From contig CAIXHP010000057.1 in assembly GCA_903919315.1 (NCBI GenBank), forward strand, positions 1 to 64,000: DNA of 64,000 bases. The letters run 5' to 3'. Every line of letters starts with the position of its first letter. Positions within the stretch are counted from its first letter, which is position 1. The stretch comes from an uncultured Pseudomonadota bacterium (GTDB lineage Bacteria; Pseudomonadota; Alphaproteobacteria; UBA9219). A program made the translations under genes and the position numbers. Under the pieces are notes generated by a model that saw only the letters and a program-made list of their open reading frames with translations, had not been told where the DNA came from and ran no database searches. Below, one piece after another: positions 26,721 to 34,694 of this stretch.

Positions 26721-27565
26721 TTGTCGCTCCGAGGAATGAGGACGGACGGACCGGTGATGGTCAGCCCACGATCGCCAACCCGCATCTCGGACCCACCGCC
26801 CGTGACGCCATGGTCTTCGTGCAACGCGTACGGCGGCGAGATCATGCCCTGCGCCAGCAATTCGCGATAGCGGCTCATCCCCACGAAATCGTTGGCCATG
26901 CGATCGAGATCGGCCTCAAAGGTTTCCTCGGCTTGATCCACGCCAGCGTTCCATCCTTCGTCAACCCACTTGCGCCACAGCTTGCGCTCTGTCGCATCGC
27001 GCGGCAGCAGAAGGCTCGGCGGCGGATCGACCCGGCCCCAGTCGCGTTCCAGGTACAAATGCCAATTACGCCCCGCCGTCACGATCCGGGCCGCGCGGTT
27101 GATTCGGTACACACGGTCGGCCACGGCGGCCTCTTGGCCGCCGCCGTTCACGATCACCGCGCGCTGCGCTTCGGACACCACCGGCGGCTCGATCAACAGA
27201 CCGGACGGGACGGAAATCAAAAGACGCGAGAAATCGAACGTTTTCGAGAGGCTGGTGTCGAACTCAGCCAGTCGCCGTTGCACCTCGAACGTACGATGCG
27301 CCAAACCACCGCGCGCGCCGTACGACAGCGCCGCTTCGCGCAAGGCATCCGCGCGTATCTGCAAACCGAGAACCTCGGACTTGCCCGAATCCGCGCCGGT
27401 TTTTTGTTCCTGTAAATCCTGCAACGCGGGCGGCGGCGGTGATGCCGCCAGAGGCGTGTCGTCCGCATGGGCCGCGCCTGCTCCGGCCATCCACGCCAGA
27501 GCCATCAGGGCGACGCAGGTGCGCGACCAGATCTGGGCGTTTTTAAATTTTATCGACAGGGGCAT
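26699..27565 (-). CDS. dotC: Dot/Icm outer-membrane core protein DotC (TraI-like)
   Basis: A protein of 288 residues from the ATG at 27565; a TTG six codons upstream is also in frame. It has a signal sequence (CVALMALAWMAGAGAAHADD), then the DotC family core: LREAALSYGARGGLAHRTFEVQRRL, PSGLLIEPPVVSEAQ, YRINRAARIVTAGRNWHLYLERDWG, and DEGWNAGVDQAEETFEADLDRM. With DotD it helps place DotH in the outer membrane. Legionella DotC is a lipoprotein; here no cysteine follows the hydrophobic core and an AHA-D signal-peptidase I site is seen instead. It overlaps dotD by 23 bases and dotB by 22. Confidence 0.92.
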   Translation of the reverse strand: MPLSIKFKNAQIWSRTCVALMALAWMAGAGAAHADDTPLAASPPPPALQDLQEQKTGADSGKSEVLGLQIRADALREAALSYGARGGLAHRTFEVQRRLAEFDTSLSKTFDFSRLLISVPSGLLIEPPVVSEAQRAVIVNGGGQEAAVADRVYRINRAARIVTAGRNWHLYLERDWGRVDPPPSLLLPRDATERKLWRKWVDEGWNAGVDQAEETFEADLDRMANDFVGMSRYRELLAQGMISPPYALHEDHGVTGGGSEMRVGDRGLTITGPSVLIPRSDKWTTAPR

Positions 27566-28040
27566 AGCTGATCTCAACAACACCGGCTTGACTATCCACG
27601 GTTAAGTTCGCGCGTTGTCCGGCTTGGAACCCGACATCGCGGAGGACTTCGATCAGCGGCTTTTGATACACGTCAACGTTGACGGTCAAAGGCACACCGC
27701 CATGACTGCCCACCTCGCGGAACCGAAGCCCGGCGCGCGTCGCCAAGGTCTGCGTGATTTGCTCGATCGGCCCGGTCCACTTGACCGTGATCGGCTGCGT
27801 CATGTTCGGCGGCGCGGACGCGTAATCGTCCGGCGGCGGGAGATTCGGCGTGCGCTGTTGCTCGATGCCTGCGATGGAGTTGAGCGCCTGTGAGGCCTTC
27901 TCCGCCGCCGCCGCGATACGCGTGCCGACCAGATCCGGTTCGGTGGCCACGGGAACCAGCGTGGTATTGTCGACGCAACCGGCCAAAACCAAGCCCGCCA
28001 ACAGAAACGTCGTCTTTGAAACAAAGCGCTTAGGCATCAT
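27543..28040 (-). CDS. dotD: Dot/Icm outer-membrane lipoprotein DotD (TraH-like)
   Basis: A protein of 165 residues. The signal peptide ends in LAGC with Cys at about 22, so it is a lipoprotein. After a linker, the domain PITVKWTGPIEQITQTLATRAGLRFREVG and the stretch LTVNVDVYQKPLIEVLRDVGFQAGQRANL reproduce the secretin N0-like fold known for DotD, ending GVVEISYAP. DotD targets DotH to the outer membrane. It is the first gene of the dotD-C-B-icmT run. A 154-base gap precedes it; this holds a 6-bp hairpin at 28176-28193 without a T tract. Confidence 0.92.
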   Translation of the reverse strand: MMPKRFVSKTTFLLAGLVLAGCVDNTTLVPVATEPDLVGTRIAAAAEKASQALNSIAGIEQQRTPNLPPPDDYASAPPNMTQPITVKWTGPIEQITQTLATRAGLRFREVGSHGGVPLTVNVDVYQKPLIEVLRDVGFQAGQRANLTVDSQAGVVEISYAPVDKI

Positions 28041-28194
28041 CGTTCACAGCACCGATCGGTTGAGTCCACAATTACCGCAACGCAAAGTTCGGCGGAAGGC
28101 CAATCTCCACACTGCGACAAGCACCATTCAGGGTATAAACCGCTTACGCGCCCCAGACAACAGCTTCCTTCCCGTCGGAGCAAAATCGCTCCGC

Positions 28195-28482
28195 CTAGTG
28201 ATAACGTAGAAAGTACAGCGCAAACCCCATAAAACAGCCGGAGGGCAACAGAAGCAAAAGCGCCGTAACCCACGCCCCGGAAAACAGGGAAAAAAGGCTG
28301 AACACCAGAAAAATGGCCGCCCCTATGCCGTAAACCAGCGAAGCCCTTGGCAAGATATCCGGCACGCCCGCCACCGAGCGCCGTTGTTGCGGCAACCCCG
28401 GACCCCGGACTTCCAAGGTCGGCAAGCCGACCTTTTTCACGGTCTGCAGCGGCGTTTTGATCCGATCGAGCCAGTTTGCCAA
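28195..28482 (-). CDS. Small two-span membrane protein, unknown, in the secretion locus
   Basis: A protein of 95 residues. About 45 polar residues at the N terminus (MANWLDRIKTPLQ, then VRGPGLPQQRRS) are followed by two tight hydrophobic segments (about 48-66 and 70-91) ending FALYFLRYH. I do not recognise a family, and it does not match IcmT or the DotP/DotE pattern. It begins eight bases after the DsbC-like gene, so it is in that transcription unit. A small inner-membrane subunit of the apparatus is the simplest inference. Confidence 0.6.
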   Translation of the reverse strand: MANWLDRIKTPLQTVKKVGLPTLEVRGPGLPQQRRSVAGVPDILPRASLVYGIGAAIFLVFSLFSLFSGAWVTALLLLLPSGCFMGFALYFLRYH

Positions 28483-28490
28483 AACGCCCC

Positions 28491-29486
28491 CTACTTCAGC
28501 AGGTCGCTGAGGACGGCCGCCATGCGATCCGGCTTGCCCTGAACGATCTTCACGCGCCCGTCCTTAGCCCGATAGACGAGATACGGCGTCGAGCGGATGT
28601 TCCAGCGATCCACCAGCGAACTGTTGGCCATCACAGCCTGCACCCTCACCCCGTCCGGCTTGCCGGACAGGACGCTCTTGTCCCCCGCCACATATTTGTC
28701 CCAGTCTTCGAGCGGATTGGCCGACTGCAGCAGGAGCGCACCCGCCGTTGTCTCCTCGCTGGTGAGGCGGGTGATGGGGATCAACTTTACCTGCAAGCGG
28801 TTGGCCGAAACGGATTCGCGCAGCTCGCGCCACGTCGCCTTGCAATGCGGGCACTCAGGAGCCACCACCATCAGCAGCTCGGCGTTGTCGTTGTGGCCCA
28901 GCGTTACGCCCGCCGCCGCCTGCAAATCCTGCATCAGCCGCTCACCCGGCGATACTGTCGCGGACGGCAAAGTGTTGGCCAGAGTCTTGCCCGTCGGCGG
29001 CGCGCTGCCGGGAACCGAGGCGATTCCGCCCGCATCCGCGCCAGCCTTGGTGATGTCATCCTGCTGTTTGGCGGAACCGTTCACCAGATCCGCGACTTCC
29101 TTGTTCGTTTCCGCCAGAGCGTTGATTTGCGGCCCCGTCACATTGTCGCCCGCCCCTGTGAACATGCCGCCGACCAGCGCCGTTTGGCCGTCCGCCGTGA
29201 CGTAGATCATCTGGATCTGACTGTCCTTGACAATAAACCATCCACTCAGGCCGGATCGCTCGCCGAGGTAGTAGAGCTTTGCCCCCGCCTTCACGATGGA
29301 AGCCAAAACCGGAATGTTGTTGATGTCCGGAGGATTGGGGCGGCGATTGAAAAGCCCGTCCGCTTCCATCTTGGAGATGACGCTGCCCACCGGCGACACA
29401 GGTGCCGTCACTTCGGCAAACGCCACGGGAGCGAAGGCCAGCGCGGCCACAACGACCGAAGACAACAAAAGATTCAAGCGCACCAT
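28491..29486 (-). CDS. Periplasmic DsbC/DsbG-like thioredoxin-fold protein
   Basis: A protein of 331 residues from the ATG at 29486, with AGGGA upstream. A signal peptide (MVRLNLLLSSVVVAALAFAPVAFAE) is followed by an N-terminal domain (about 30-110: PPDINNIPVLASIVKAGAKLYYLGERSG, then IQMIYVTADG), a helical linker, and a thioredoxin fold with the redox motif CPHC at about 212 in APECPHCKATW. A cis-Pro loop follows (RSTPYLVY). The layout resembles DsbC/DsbG isomerases, in which the N-terminal domain dimerises, but this N-terminal domain is different and is also encoded alone by the next gene upstream. It probably oxidises or isomerises the cysteine-rich proteins encoded upstream in the same orientation. 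Confidence 0.82.
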   Translation of the reverse strand: MVRLNLLLSSVVVAALAFAPVAFAEVTAPVSPVGSVISKMEADGLFNRRPNPPDINNIPVLASIVKAGAKLYYLGERSGLSGWFIVKDSQIQMIYVTADGQTALVGGMFTGAGDNVTGPQINALAETNKEVADLVNGSAKQQDDITKAGADAGGIASVPGSAPPTGKTLANTLPSATVSPGERLMQDLQAAAGVTLGHNDNAELLMVVAPECPHCKATWRELRESVSANRLQVKLIPITRLTSEETTAGALLLQSANPLEDWDKYVAGDKSVLSGKPDGVRVQAVMANSSLVDRWNIRSTPYLVYRAKDGRVKIVQGKPDRMAAVLSDLLK

Positions 29487-29594
29487 TGGTTCTGTTCCCT
29501 CTCTGAATTCTTTGTCGAGCATGATAGCCGTGAGTCGGCTTCCGTGACTAGCCTTGGACGCGACGGGACGGATTTTTTCTTTCCGCGTCCGTCG

Positions 29595-29996
29595 TTACTT
29601 CCCCGGAGGCACAAGATCGCCGTCCCCGATGTTAGGCCGATCAAAAATATGGATCGGGCTGGTTCTGGGATCCGGCTCCTTGACATAGATGACATTGACC
29701 CTGCCGTCCTGCACATAATACCAAGCGTAGATCTTTCCCCGTTTGCCGATGTAGGTCAATTTTCCGCCCGCCGTCACGATGGCCTTAAGGCTCGGAATCG
29801 TGTTGATGTCGGGGGGCGTGACGCGGTGGTCGAACAACGCCGTGCCTTGGATCATCGACTGTGTGTGGTCTTGGACAGACTGGCCGGGCGTGGATGAAGG
29901 TCGATCCGGCGTTGACGTGGCGAGGGCCGACGAGGCAAAACCCAGAACGACCAATGCGGTCAAGGGCAGCAGAAACTTTGACAGCATCGCGCTCAT
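29595..29996 (-). CDS. Secreted single-domain paralogue of the DsbC-like N-terminal domain
   Basis: A protein of 133 residues from the ATG at 29996, with AGGGAGGA four bases upstream. A signal peptide (MLSKFLLPLTALVVLGFASSALA) precedes one domain, LFDHRVTPPDINTIPSLKAIV, then GGKLTYIGKRGKIYAW and VNVIYVKEPD, which lines up residue by residue with positions 40-105 of the DsbC-like protein downstream. It ends in a Pro/Asp-rich tail. It contains no cysteine. I infer a gene produced by duplication of that domain, perhaps to form heterodimers with the DsbC-like protein or to occupy the same binding partner. Function unknown. Confidence 0.72.
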   Translation of the reverse strand: MSAMLSKFLLPLTALVVLGFASSALATSTPDRPSSTPGQSVQDHTQSMIQGTALFDHRVTPPDINTIPSLKAIVTAGGKLTYIGKRGKIYAWYYVQDGRVNVIYVKEPDPRTSPIHIFDRPNIGDGDLVPPGK

Positions 29997-30012
29997 TCCA
30001 TCCTCCCTCAAC

Positions 30013-30474
30013 TCACCGTTGGGCGTAATAATAGCGCTTTGGCACCTGCGCGTAACCTTGATCGTGTCGAATTAGACCTTTTCGTTCCATAGCCTTTATA
30101 ACCTTGGCGGCGTAGGGGTACCCATGGCGCGGCGTCGCCGAATGATAGTGCGCGATGCCGCCGTAGAGCGATCCCGCCTCGTCGATCTTGTCGCGCAGAA
30201 TCCACGCGGCGACCCGCACGTTGATGCAGCCGTCGTCGCGCACCAGCGCGTGCGCCGTGCGGGGATCCACGCGCCATGCGCGCGCCAGCATCGGAATCCA
30301 GTGCGTGTTGACCTGCATCGGACCCAAGTCGTAGGTGCCGTTGCCGTTGGGCCCGATCTGCTGCCCGACGCGCCCACCTTCCACATGCATGATTCCGATC
30401 ATCACAGCCGGAGGCACACCGTAATTATGCGCGGCCAACATCAGGCATGTCGCGAGGGCTTGGGCGGTGATCAT
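30013..30474 (-). CDS. Lytic transglycosylase (SLT, PilT/VirB1-like)
   Basis: A protein of 153 residues from the ATG at 30474, which overlaps the upstream stop as ATGA; a GTG two codons earlier is possible. The SLT core is clear: the catalytic Glu in MIGIMHVEGG, then TYDLGPMQVNTHWIPML, and a late NVRVAAWILRDKI with YHSATPRHGYPYAAKV. Such enzymes cut peptidoglycan to let a secretion channel or pilus cross the wall. No classical signal peptide is seen beyond a weakly hydrophobic start (ITAQALATCLMLAA), as in other conjugation-type transglycosylases. It could serve either the Dot/Icm core or the pilus; in R64 the pil-encoded enzyme is PilT. Confidence 0.85.
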   Translation of the reverse strand: MITAQALATCLMLAAHNYGVPPAVMIGIMHVEGGRVGQQIGPNGNGTYDLGPMQVNTHWIPMLARAWRVDPRTAHALVRDDGCINVRVAAWILRDKIDEAGSLYGGIAHYHSATPRHGYPYAAKVIKAMERKGLIRHDQGYAQVPKRYYYAQR

Positions 30475-31328
30475 GGCCACCCCTGCGTTTCGAGTTGGGC
30501 CGAAGACGGCACCTCAAGATAAGTCGCCATCGTCGCCAGCATCGCCATGCGCTGGTTGAACGCCTGCCAGACCTGCGTCATCGGCACGATGTTCCCGTGC
30601 TGCGCGAAATAGGCGGCGCGATCATCAGGATTCATATACAAAAGGCGATCGGCTTCGGCGTAGTGGCACTCAGTGTAGATTTGCCCTGCCGCGCGCAGAA
30701 TGTTCCAGCACAGCACACGCCATTGTTCCGGCGTCGAGCCGGGAGCCGCCAGCGCCCGCGTGATCTGGTCGGCGATTTTCACAAGGCGCTCGGCAACTTC
30801 GGCCAGCAACGCGTGTTCGGCCCGGCCAAACGCGTATTGCGCCACTGCGCCGATGACCGGCACCATGGATTCCATCATCTTGGCGCGGAATGTCGCCACC
30901 GTGTTGGGCAGCGACTCGCCGCCCGCCGGGATCTGGCTCTTGAATTTGGACTGAAGCGTCGCGGCGATGCCCGCCAGACGTTGCGCTTCCTCCAACGGCA
31001 TCGCGTGGCCTGTGGCGCGGTAGCTGGCGGCGACGACCTGACTGGCCGATCCGGCCAAAGCCCAACGCACCCACGCGTCGAGCTGATCTTCGCTCGCGCC
31101 CAGTTGCACGGCCAATTCGCGGCACAACACCACCGTACTGTCGATCAGAGCGCCGAACTGCTCCGCGTTCGGGCCGGACGGCGCAGCATCGTTCGGCTTG
31201 CCGCCCTCGCCGCTCGGCGTTTCCGCCAAAGCCTGCAACAGGGGCATGCCCACTTGCCGGAAAGCCGCCAGCAACGTTTGCAGGCGGGATTCCGTTCCAG
31301 CATTTTCGTTTTGCGCTCCGTCAGCCAT
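30471..31328 (-). CDS. Alpha-helical protein of unknown function in the secretion locus
   Basis: A protein of 285 residues from the ATG at 31328. It has no signal peptide or clear membrane segment, so it is probably cytoplasmic. The first 60 residues are flexible (Gly/Pro/Asn-rich). The rest is predicted helical, with blocks such as VVLCRELAVQLGASEDQLDAW, KMMESMVPVIGAVAQYAFGRAEHALLAEVAERL and QIYTECHYAEADRLLYMNPDD. I do not recognise a family. Its stop overlaps the start of the transglycosylase gene, so the two are translationally coupled. Possible roles, by position only: chaperone or adaptor for secreted partners, or an ATPase regulator. Confidence 0.62.
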   Translation of the reverse strand: MADGAQNENAGTESRLQTLLAAFRQVGMPLLQALAETPSGEGGKPNDAAPSGPNAEQFGALIDSTVVLCRELAVQLGASEDQLDAWVRWALAGSASQVVAASYRATGHAMPLEEAQRLAGIAATLQSKFKSQIPAGGESLPNTVATFRAKMMESMVPVIGAVAQYAFGRAEHALLAEVAERLVKIADQITRALAAPGSTPEQWRVLCWNILRAAGQIYTECHYAEADRLLYMNPDDRAAYFAQHGNIVPMTQVWQAFNQRMAMLATMATYLEVPSSAQLETQGWP

Positions 31329-31459
31329 CTTCAAACCATTCCCTTCAAGGGTCCTCTATATTGTCTTACGTCAAATTCGTTTCCGCCGTAGCGGTGCCTT
31401 AGTCTAGTGCCGGAAACACCGCTGCGTCTATAAACTGCCCCGTTTGGGTTGCACAATGG

Positions 31460-33100
31460 TTAATCTCCTTCTTTTGCGTCCCGCCCGCCCGACGCTTTCG
31501 CGTTGGCCGGAATCATGCGCGGAGTTGCCTCGGCGCGATCGCCGCCGCGCGGGCGAACGGCGCGCGGCGCGCTGATCCGGTCAACCGAACGTCCGCCTTT
31601 GGCCGCTACGCCGACGAAGCAGGTTTTGCTTAGCTCTTGCAAACCGGCGGCCGCTTGCTCGATGTTGGCCTTCTCAACTTCGAGCAACGCGCGCCAGTCG
31701 GTCATGGATTTCTCGCAGTCGACCACCTGACCGTTCAGATCGCCATGGTTTGCGCCGGTGTTCACGCTGCTCAGCCAATGCTGACTGGTCTTGCACATCA
31801 ACTGGCCGACGTACTGCGCCTGATACGCGCTCATACCCAAATCGCAAACGACACCCGGCGGCAACTGGACACCCGATGCCTGCGCCGCGTTACAGGCCTG
31901 CATCAAGGGCGTGCATATGGGCGACATATCTCCGTCGCGGCAATAGGGGCGCGTCAATTTGGCCAATCGTTTCAGGCACGGAGTCACGATAGCGGTTTGG
32001 TTGGACAGACAATGGTCGTACTGCGCCGCCGCCGATCTTCCTTGCGGTGACTTCCGTTCTTCACCGCTCGGCGGCGTTGGGCGCGGGCCGACCAGCTGGA
32101 AGCAAAAACGCAACCCGGCGATCCAGCGTTGCTGCGCCACATATTCTTCCTCGCCGCGTCCGCCGCTTTCCGGCGACAACAGCTCAGGATCGGGGGTAGG
32201 AACCTTTATCGTGATCGTCTTGCCGGAGGATGTCTTAACGCTTTTCTCCACGAACATCGGCATTTCGTGCGCCAACGACACGTCCATCAGGGTAGAGGCT
32301 TTGATGTCGGCATCCGTGAGGTTCTGATGATCGACGGAGTGCGGGATCGGTTCGGGAGCCTTCTCGACGCACTCGGGCGGCACCCCATCGATAGGATTCC
32401 CAAACTTCGGGTCGTTGGCACGCGGGCCGGTCAAGGGAGGGCAGCGGAGCGCGTAGGCATCCGCCGCATACTGAGGGCCGGTGCCGTCTTCACCGGGGCC
32501 ACGGTACATGTTGGTCAACGCTTCCGATGCCGCTTTCTCAACCAGATCCGCGAAATAGTCGGCGACGGTGCCCGCTTGTTGTCCGATGATGATATTGCAC
32601 AACTCGACGTTTGTGTCCGGCGGCGGCGCGGTTTGTTGCACGGTTTCAGTGGCCGATTGAGCCTTGGCAGTGTCATGGGCGGCATCGCCTTTCGCCTGCG
32701 CCGTATCGGCCGTGAGCTTGCCGCGCACCGCCGTGGCACCGGAAATGCCGTCGTACTGCTTGCTCTGTTCGTCCATAAACTGTTTTGTGTATTCTTCGTA
32801 GACTTTCTTCATCGCAATCACGCTGTCGTATTTCTCGAACTGCGTCACCCAATCAGCTGCTTCTTGCGCGAATCCTACCGCCCTTTCCACAACGGCGGCG
32901 CTGTCGAAGACAAGCCAGCCACCCGCCATCGTCCGTGATGGAAACGACAGGGTTAAAATCGAAACCACAGCCACAAGAAGCACCCCACGCCGAACGAGCC
33001 TCTTCACGCGGCCTTCTTGACAGGACGCGGAGGCGCACGGAGCCGCGCGCTTAAGTTCCGCCCCCCCCGTCCTCTCCTCGTTCCGTCCGACCTTGGTCAT
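31460..33100 (-). CDS. Cysteine-rich secreted protein with VirB5-like N terminus, paralogue 2
   Basis: A protein of 546 residues if it starts at 33100. A GTG at 33007 would give a normal-length signal peptide (VKRLVRRGVLLVAVVSILTL to TMAGG). The mature N terminus, WLVFDSAAVVERAVGFAQEAADWVTQFEKYDSV, resembles the first helices of VirB5/TrbJ minor pilins. The remainder has 13 cysteines and the blocks MYRGPGEDGTGPQYAADAYALRCP, SGVQLPPGVVCDLG and TGANHGDLNGQVVDCEKSM. Near the C terminus is DRISAPRAVRPRGGDRAEA, then a basic tail. All 13 cysteines have counterparts in the adjacent gene at 33118-34683. Likely periplasmic or surface-exposed and disulfide-bonded. Function unknown. Confidence 0.75.
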   Translation of the reverse strand: MTKVGRNEERTGGAELKRAAPCASASCQEGRVKRLVRRGVLLVAVVSILTLSFPSRTMAGGWLVFDSAAVVERAVGFAQEAADWVTQFEKYDSVIAMKKVYEEYTKQFMDEQSKQYDGISGATAVRGKLTADTAQAKGDAAHDTAKAQSATETVQQTAPPPDTNVELCNIIIGQQAGTVADYFADLVEKAASEALTNMYRGPGEDGTGPQYAADAYALRCPPLTGPRANDPKFGNPIDGVPPECVEKAPEPIPHSVDHQNLTDADIKASTLMDVSLAHEMPMFVEKSVKTSSGKTITIKVPTPDPELLSPESGGRGEEEYVAQQRWIAGLRFCFQLVGPRPTPPSGEERKSPQGRSAAAQYDHCLSNQTAIVTPCLKRLAKLTRPYCRDGDMSPICTPLMQACNAAQASGVQLPPGVVCDLGMSAYQAQYVGQLMCKTSQHWLSSVNTGANHGDLNGQVVDCEKSMTDWRALLEVEKANIEQAAAGLQELSKTCFVGVAAKGGRSVDRISAPRAVRPRGGDRAEATPRMIPANAKASGGRDAKEGD

Positions 33101-33117
33101 GCGACCACCGCTTTCCG

Positions 33118-34683
33118 TTACTGTTCCAGCGTGGCAGGAAGGCTGATTTGATCGGCGTCAATCGGCACGCCGCGCGGCATGGCTCCATCCTTTCGGACGG
33201 ACGGAGCGCGGGCGCTGGCCTTTTTCATGCTGGATGCCTCGACCGGAGCGGCGGCCTCGGCCCGGTCACCGTCACGCGGGCGCACCGCGCGCGGCGCGTT
33301 GATCCGGTCGGTGGACCGCCCCTGCTTGGCACCCGTGCCCGCGTAGCACGTCTCGCTCAACCGCAACGAGCCGATCATCCCGTTCAGAATGTTGGCCTGC
33401 ATCAGGGCTTCCTTCGCCCGCCATTGGTTCATCGCGGCCTCGCAATCGATGGCCTGGCCCGCCAGCGCGGCGTGGTTCGCGCCGGAGTTGGCTCCATCCT
33501 GAAAGTGCTGGTTCGATTTGCACGTCAGGTTTGCCAGATATTCGGCATCGCGCTGGCTCAGGCCATCATCACAGCTTTTGATGTCGGGCGGCAACTGAAC
33601 GCCTGAGTTTACTGCCTGCGTGCAACTGGCCTTGGTCTGTTGGCAGAGTTCCGCATTGTCCGGGTTCGAACAATCGGGCCGCGTGAGATAGCCCAGACGC
33701 TCGGTGCAAGGGTTGGAGAAGGCGCTGCGGTTCGCGGCGCAGTGGTAGAATTGGGCCATCCCCGACCGTCCCTCAGGCCCCTTCGCCTCCTCGCCGAACG
33801 ACGGCGAATCCATAGGCCCCGCCGCCTGAATGCAATAATGGAAGGCGGCCATCCACATCTTTTGGGCCTTCAGCTTCTCGCCCGATCCGCTGGGGGTGGG
33901 CACTTGAACATTGACATTCTGGCCGCCGACCGAGACCGTTGACTTGACCATCTTGGGCAGTTCCAGTTTCACAAGACCGCTCATGATCTTGGAGTAATTG
34001 ATGTCGGCGTCAACAAAGTCCGGGTCCGCGTCGACGCATTTTGGATCCCCGTCGAGCGGGCTGCCGGTTTTAGGATTGGTGCCTTTCTGAGGGCACCGCA
34101 TCGCATGTGTGTCCGCCGCATAGAGCGGTCCTGAGCCGTCTTCGTTCGGGCCACGGTAGAGGCTGTTCAGACCGTCGGAAGCCGCTGCTGCCACGACTTT
34201 CGAGAAATAAACAAGAGCTTCAGGCCCTTGACGCGCGATGACGTTTTGGCAAAGCTGTTTGTTGGCGGGGGGCGGCGCAACGTGGTTTTGGGTGAATTCC
34301 GCCGCCGACTGGGCCATCGCCGTGTCGTGCTGGGCGTCGATTTGGGCCTGCGCCGTATCGACCTGTAGTTTGCCGAGCACCATGTTCGACGCGAACAACC
34401 CCTCAAGCTGGGATGCCGAGTTTTCCATAAATGTGGATGTCAGTTCATTTAGCTTTGAGGCCAGATCGATGACGTTCTGTAACAATCCGAAGTTCTCGGC
34501 CCAGTTTATCCCTTGATCTATCCAGCCCTTGGCTTGTGATGCGAGATTTGCGGCATCGAAGACCGGGGTGTCCGCGCGGGCGGGTCGCAGCGGCGCTATG
34601 GCGAGGAAGGCCGCCAGCAGCAGAACGGGCGAACGCCGCAACCATTTCCGCCCGATGCCTTTGGAACGCAATGTCGTTTCCAT
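33118..34683 (-). CDS. Cysteine-rich secreted protein with VirB5-like N terminus, paralogue 1
   Basis: A protein of 521 residues. A signal peptide (WLRRSPVLLLAAFLAIAPLRPARAD) is followed by TPVFDAANLASQAKGWIDQGINW, close to the VirB5/TrbJ start (VFDxxN then Gln-rich amphipathic helices). A helical region to about residue 140 precedes a long cysteine-rich part with 13 Cys, including LYRGPNEDGSGPLYAADTHAMRCP, SGVQLPPDIKSCDDG and SGANHAALAGQAIDCEAAM. The C-terminal motif DRINAPRAVRPRDGDRAEA is shared with the next gene, 17 bases downstream. VirB5 proteins sit at conjugative pilus tips as adhesins; a similar role here is inference. The Cys-rich part matches no family I know. Confidence 0.75.
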   Translation of the reverse strand: METTLRSKGIGRKWLRRSPVLLLAAFLAIAPLRPARADTPVFDAANLASQAKGWIDQGINWAENFGLLQNVIDLASKLNELTSTFMENSASQLEGLFASNMVLGKLQVDTAQAQIDAQHDTAMAQSAAEFTQNHVAPPPANKQLCQNVIARQGPEALVYFSKVVAAAASDGLNSLYRGPNEDGSGPLYAADTHAMRCPQKGTNPKTGSPLDGDPKCVDADPDFVDADINYSKIMSGLVKLELPKMVKSTVSVGGQNVNVQVPTPSGSGEKLKAQKMWMAAFHYCIQAAGPMDSPSFGEEAKGPEGRSGMAQFYHCAANRSAFSNPCTERLGYLTRPDCSNPDNAELCQQTKASCTQAVNSGVQLPPDIKSCDDGLSQRDAEYLANLTCKSNQHFQDGANSGANHAALAGQAIDCEAAMNQWRAKEALMQANILNGMIGSLRLSETCYAGTGAKQGRSTDRINAPRAVRPRDGDRAEAAAPVEASSMKKASARAPSVRKDGAMPRGVPIDADQISLPATLEQ

Positions 34684-34694
34684 GGTATCCCCCC

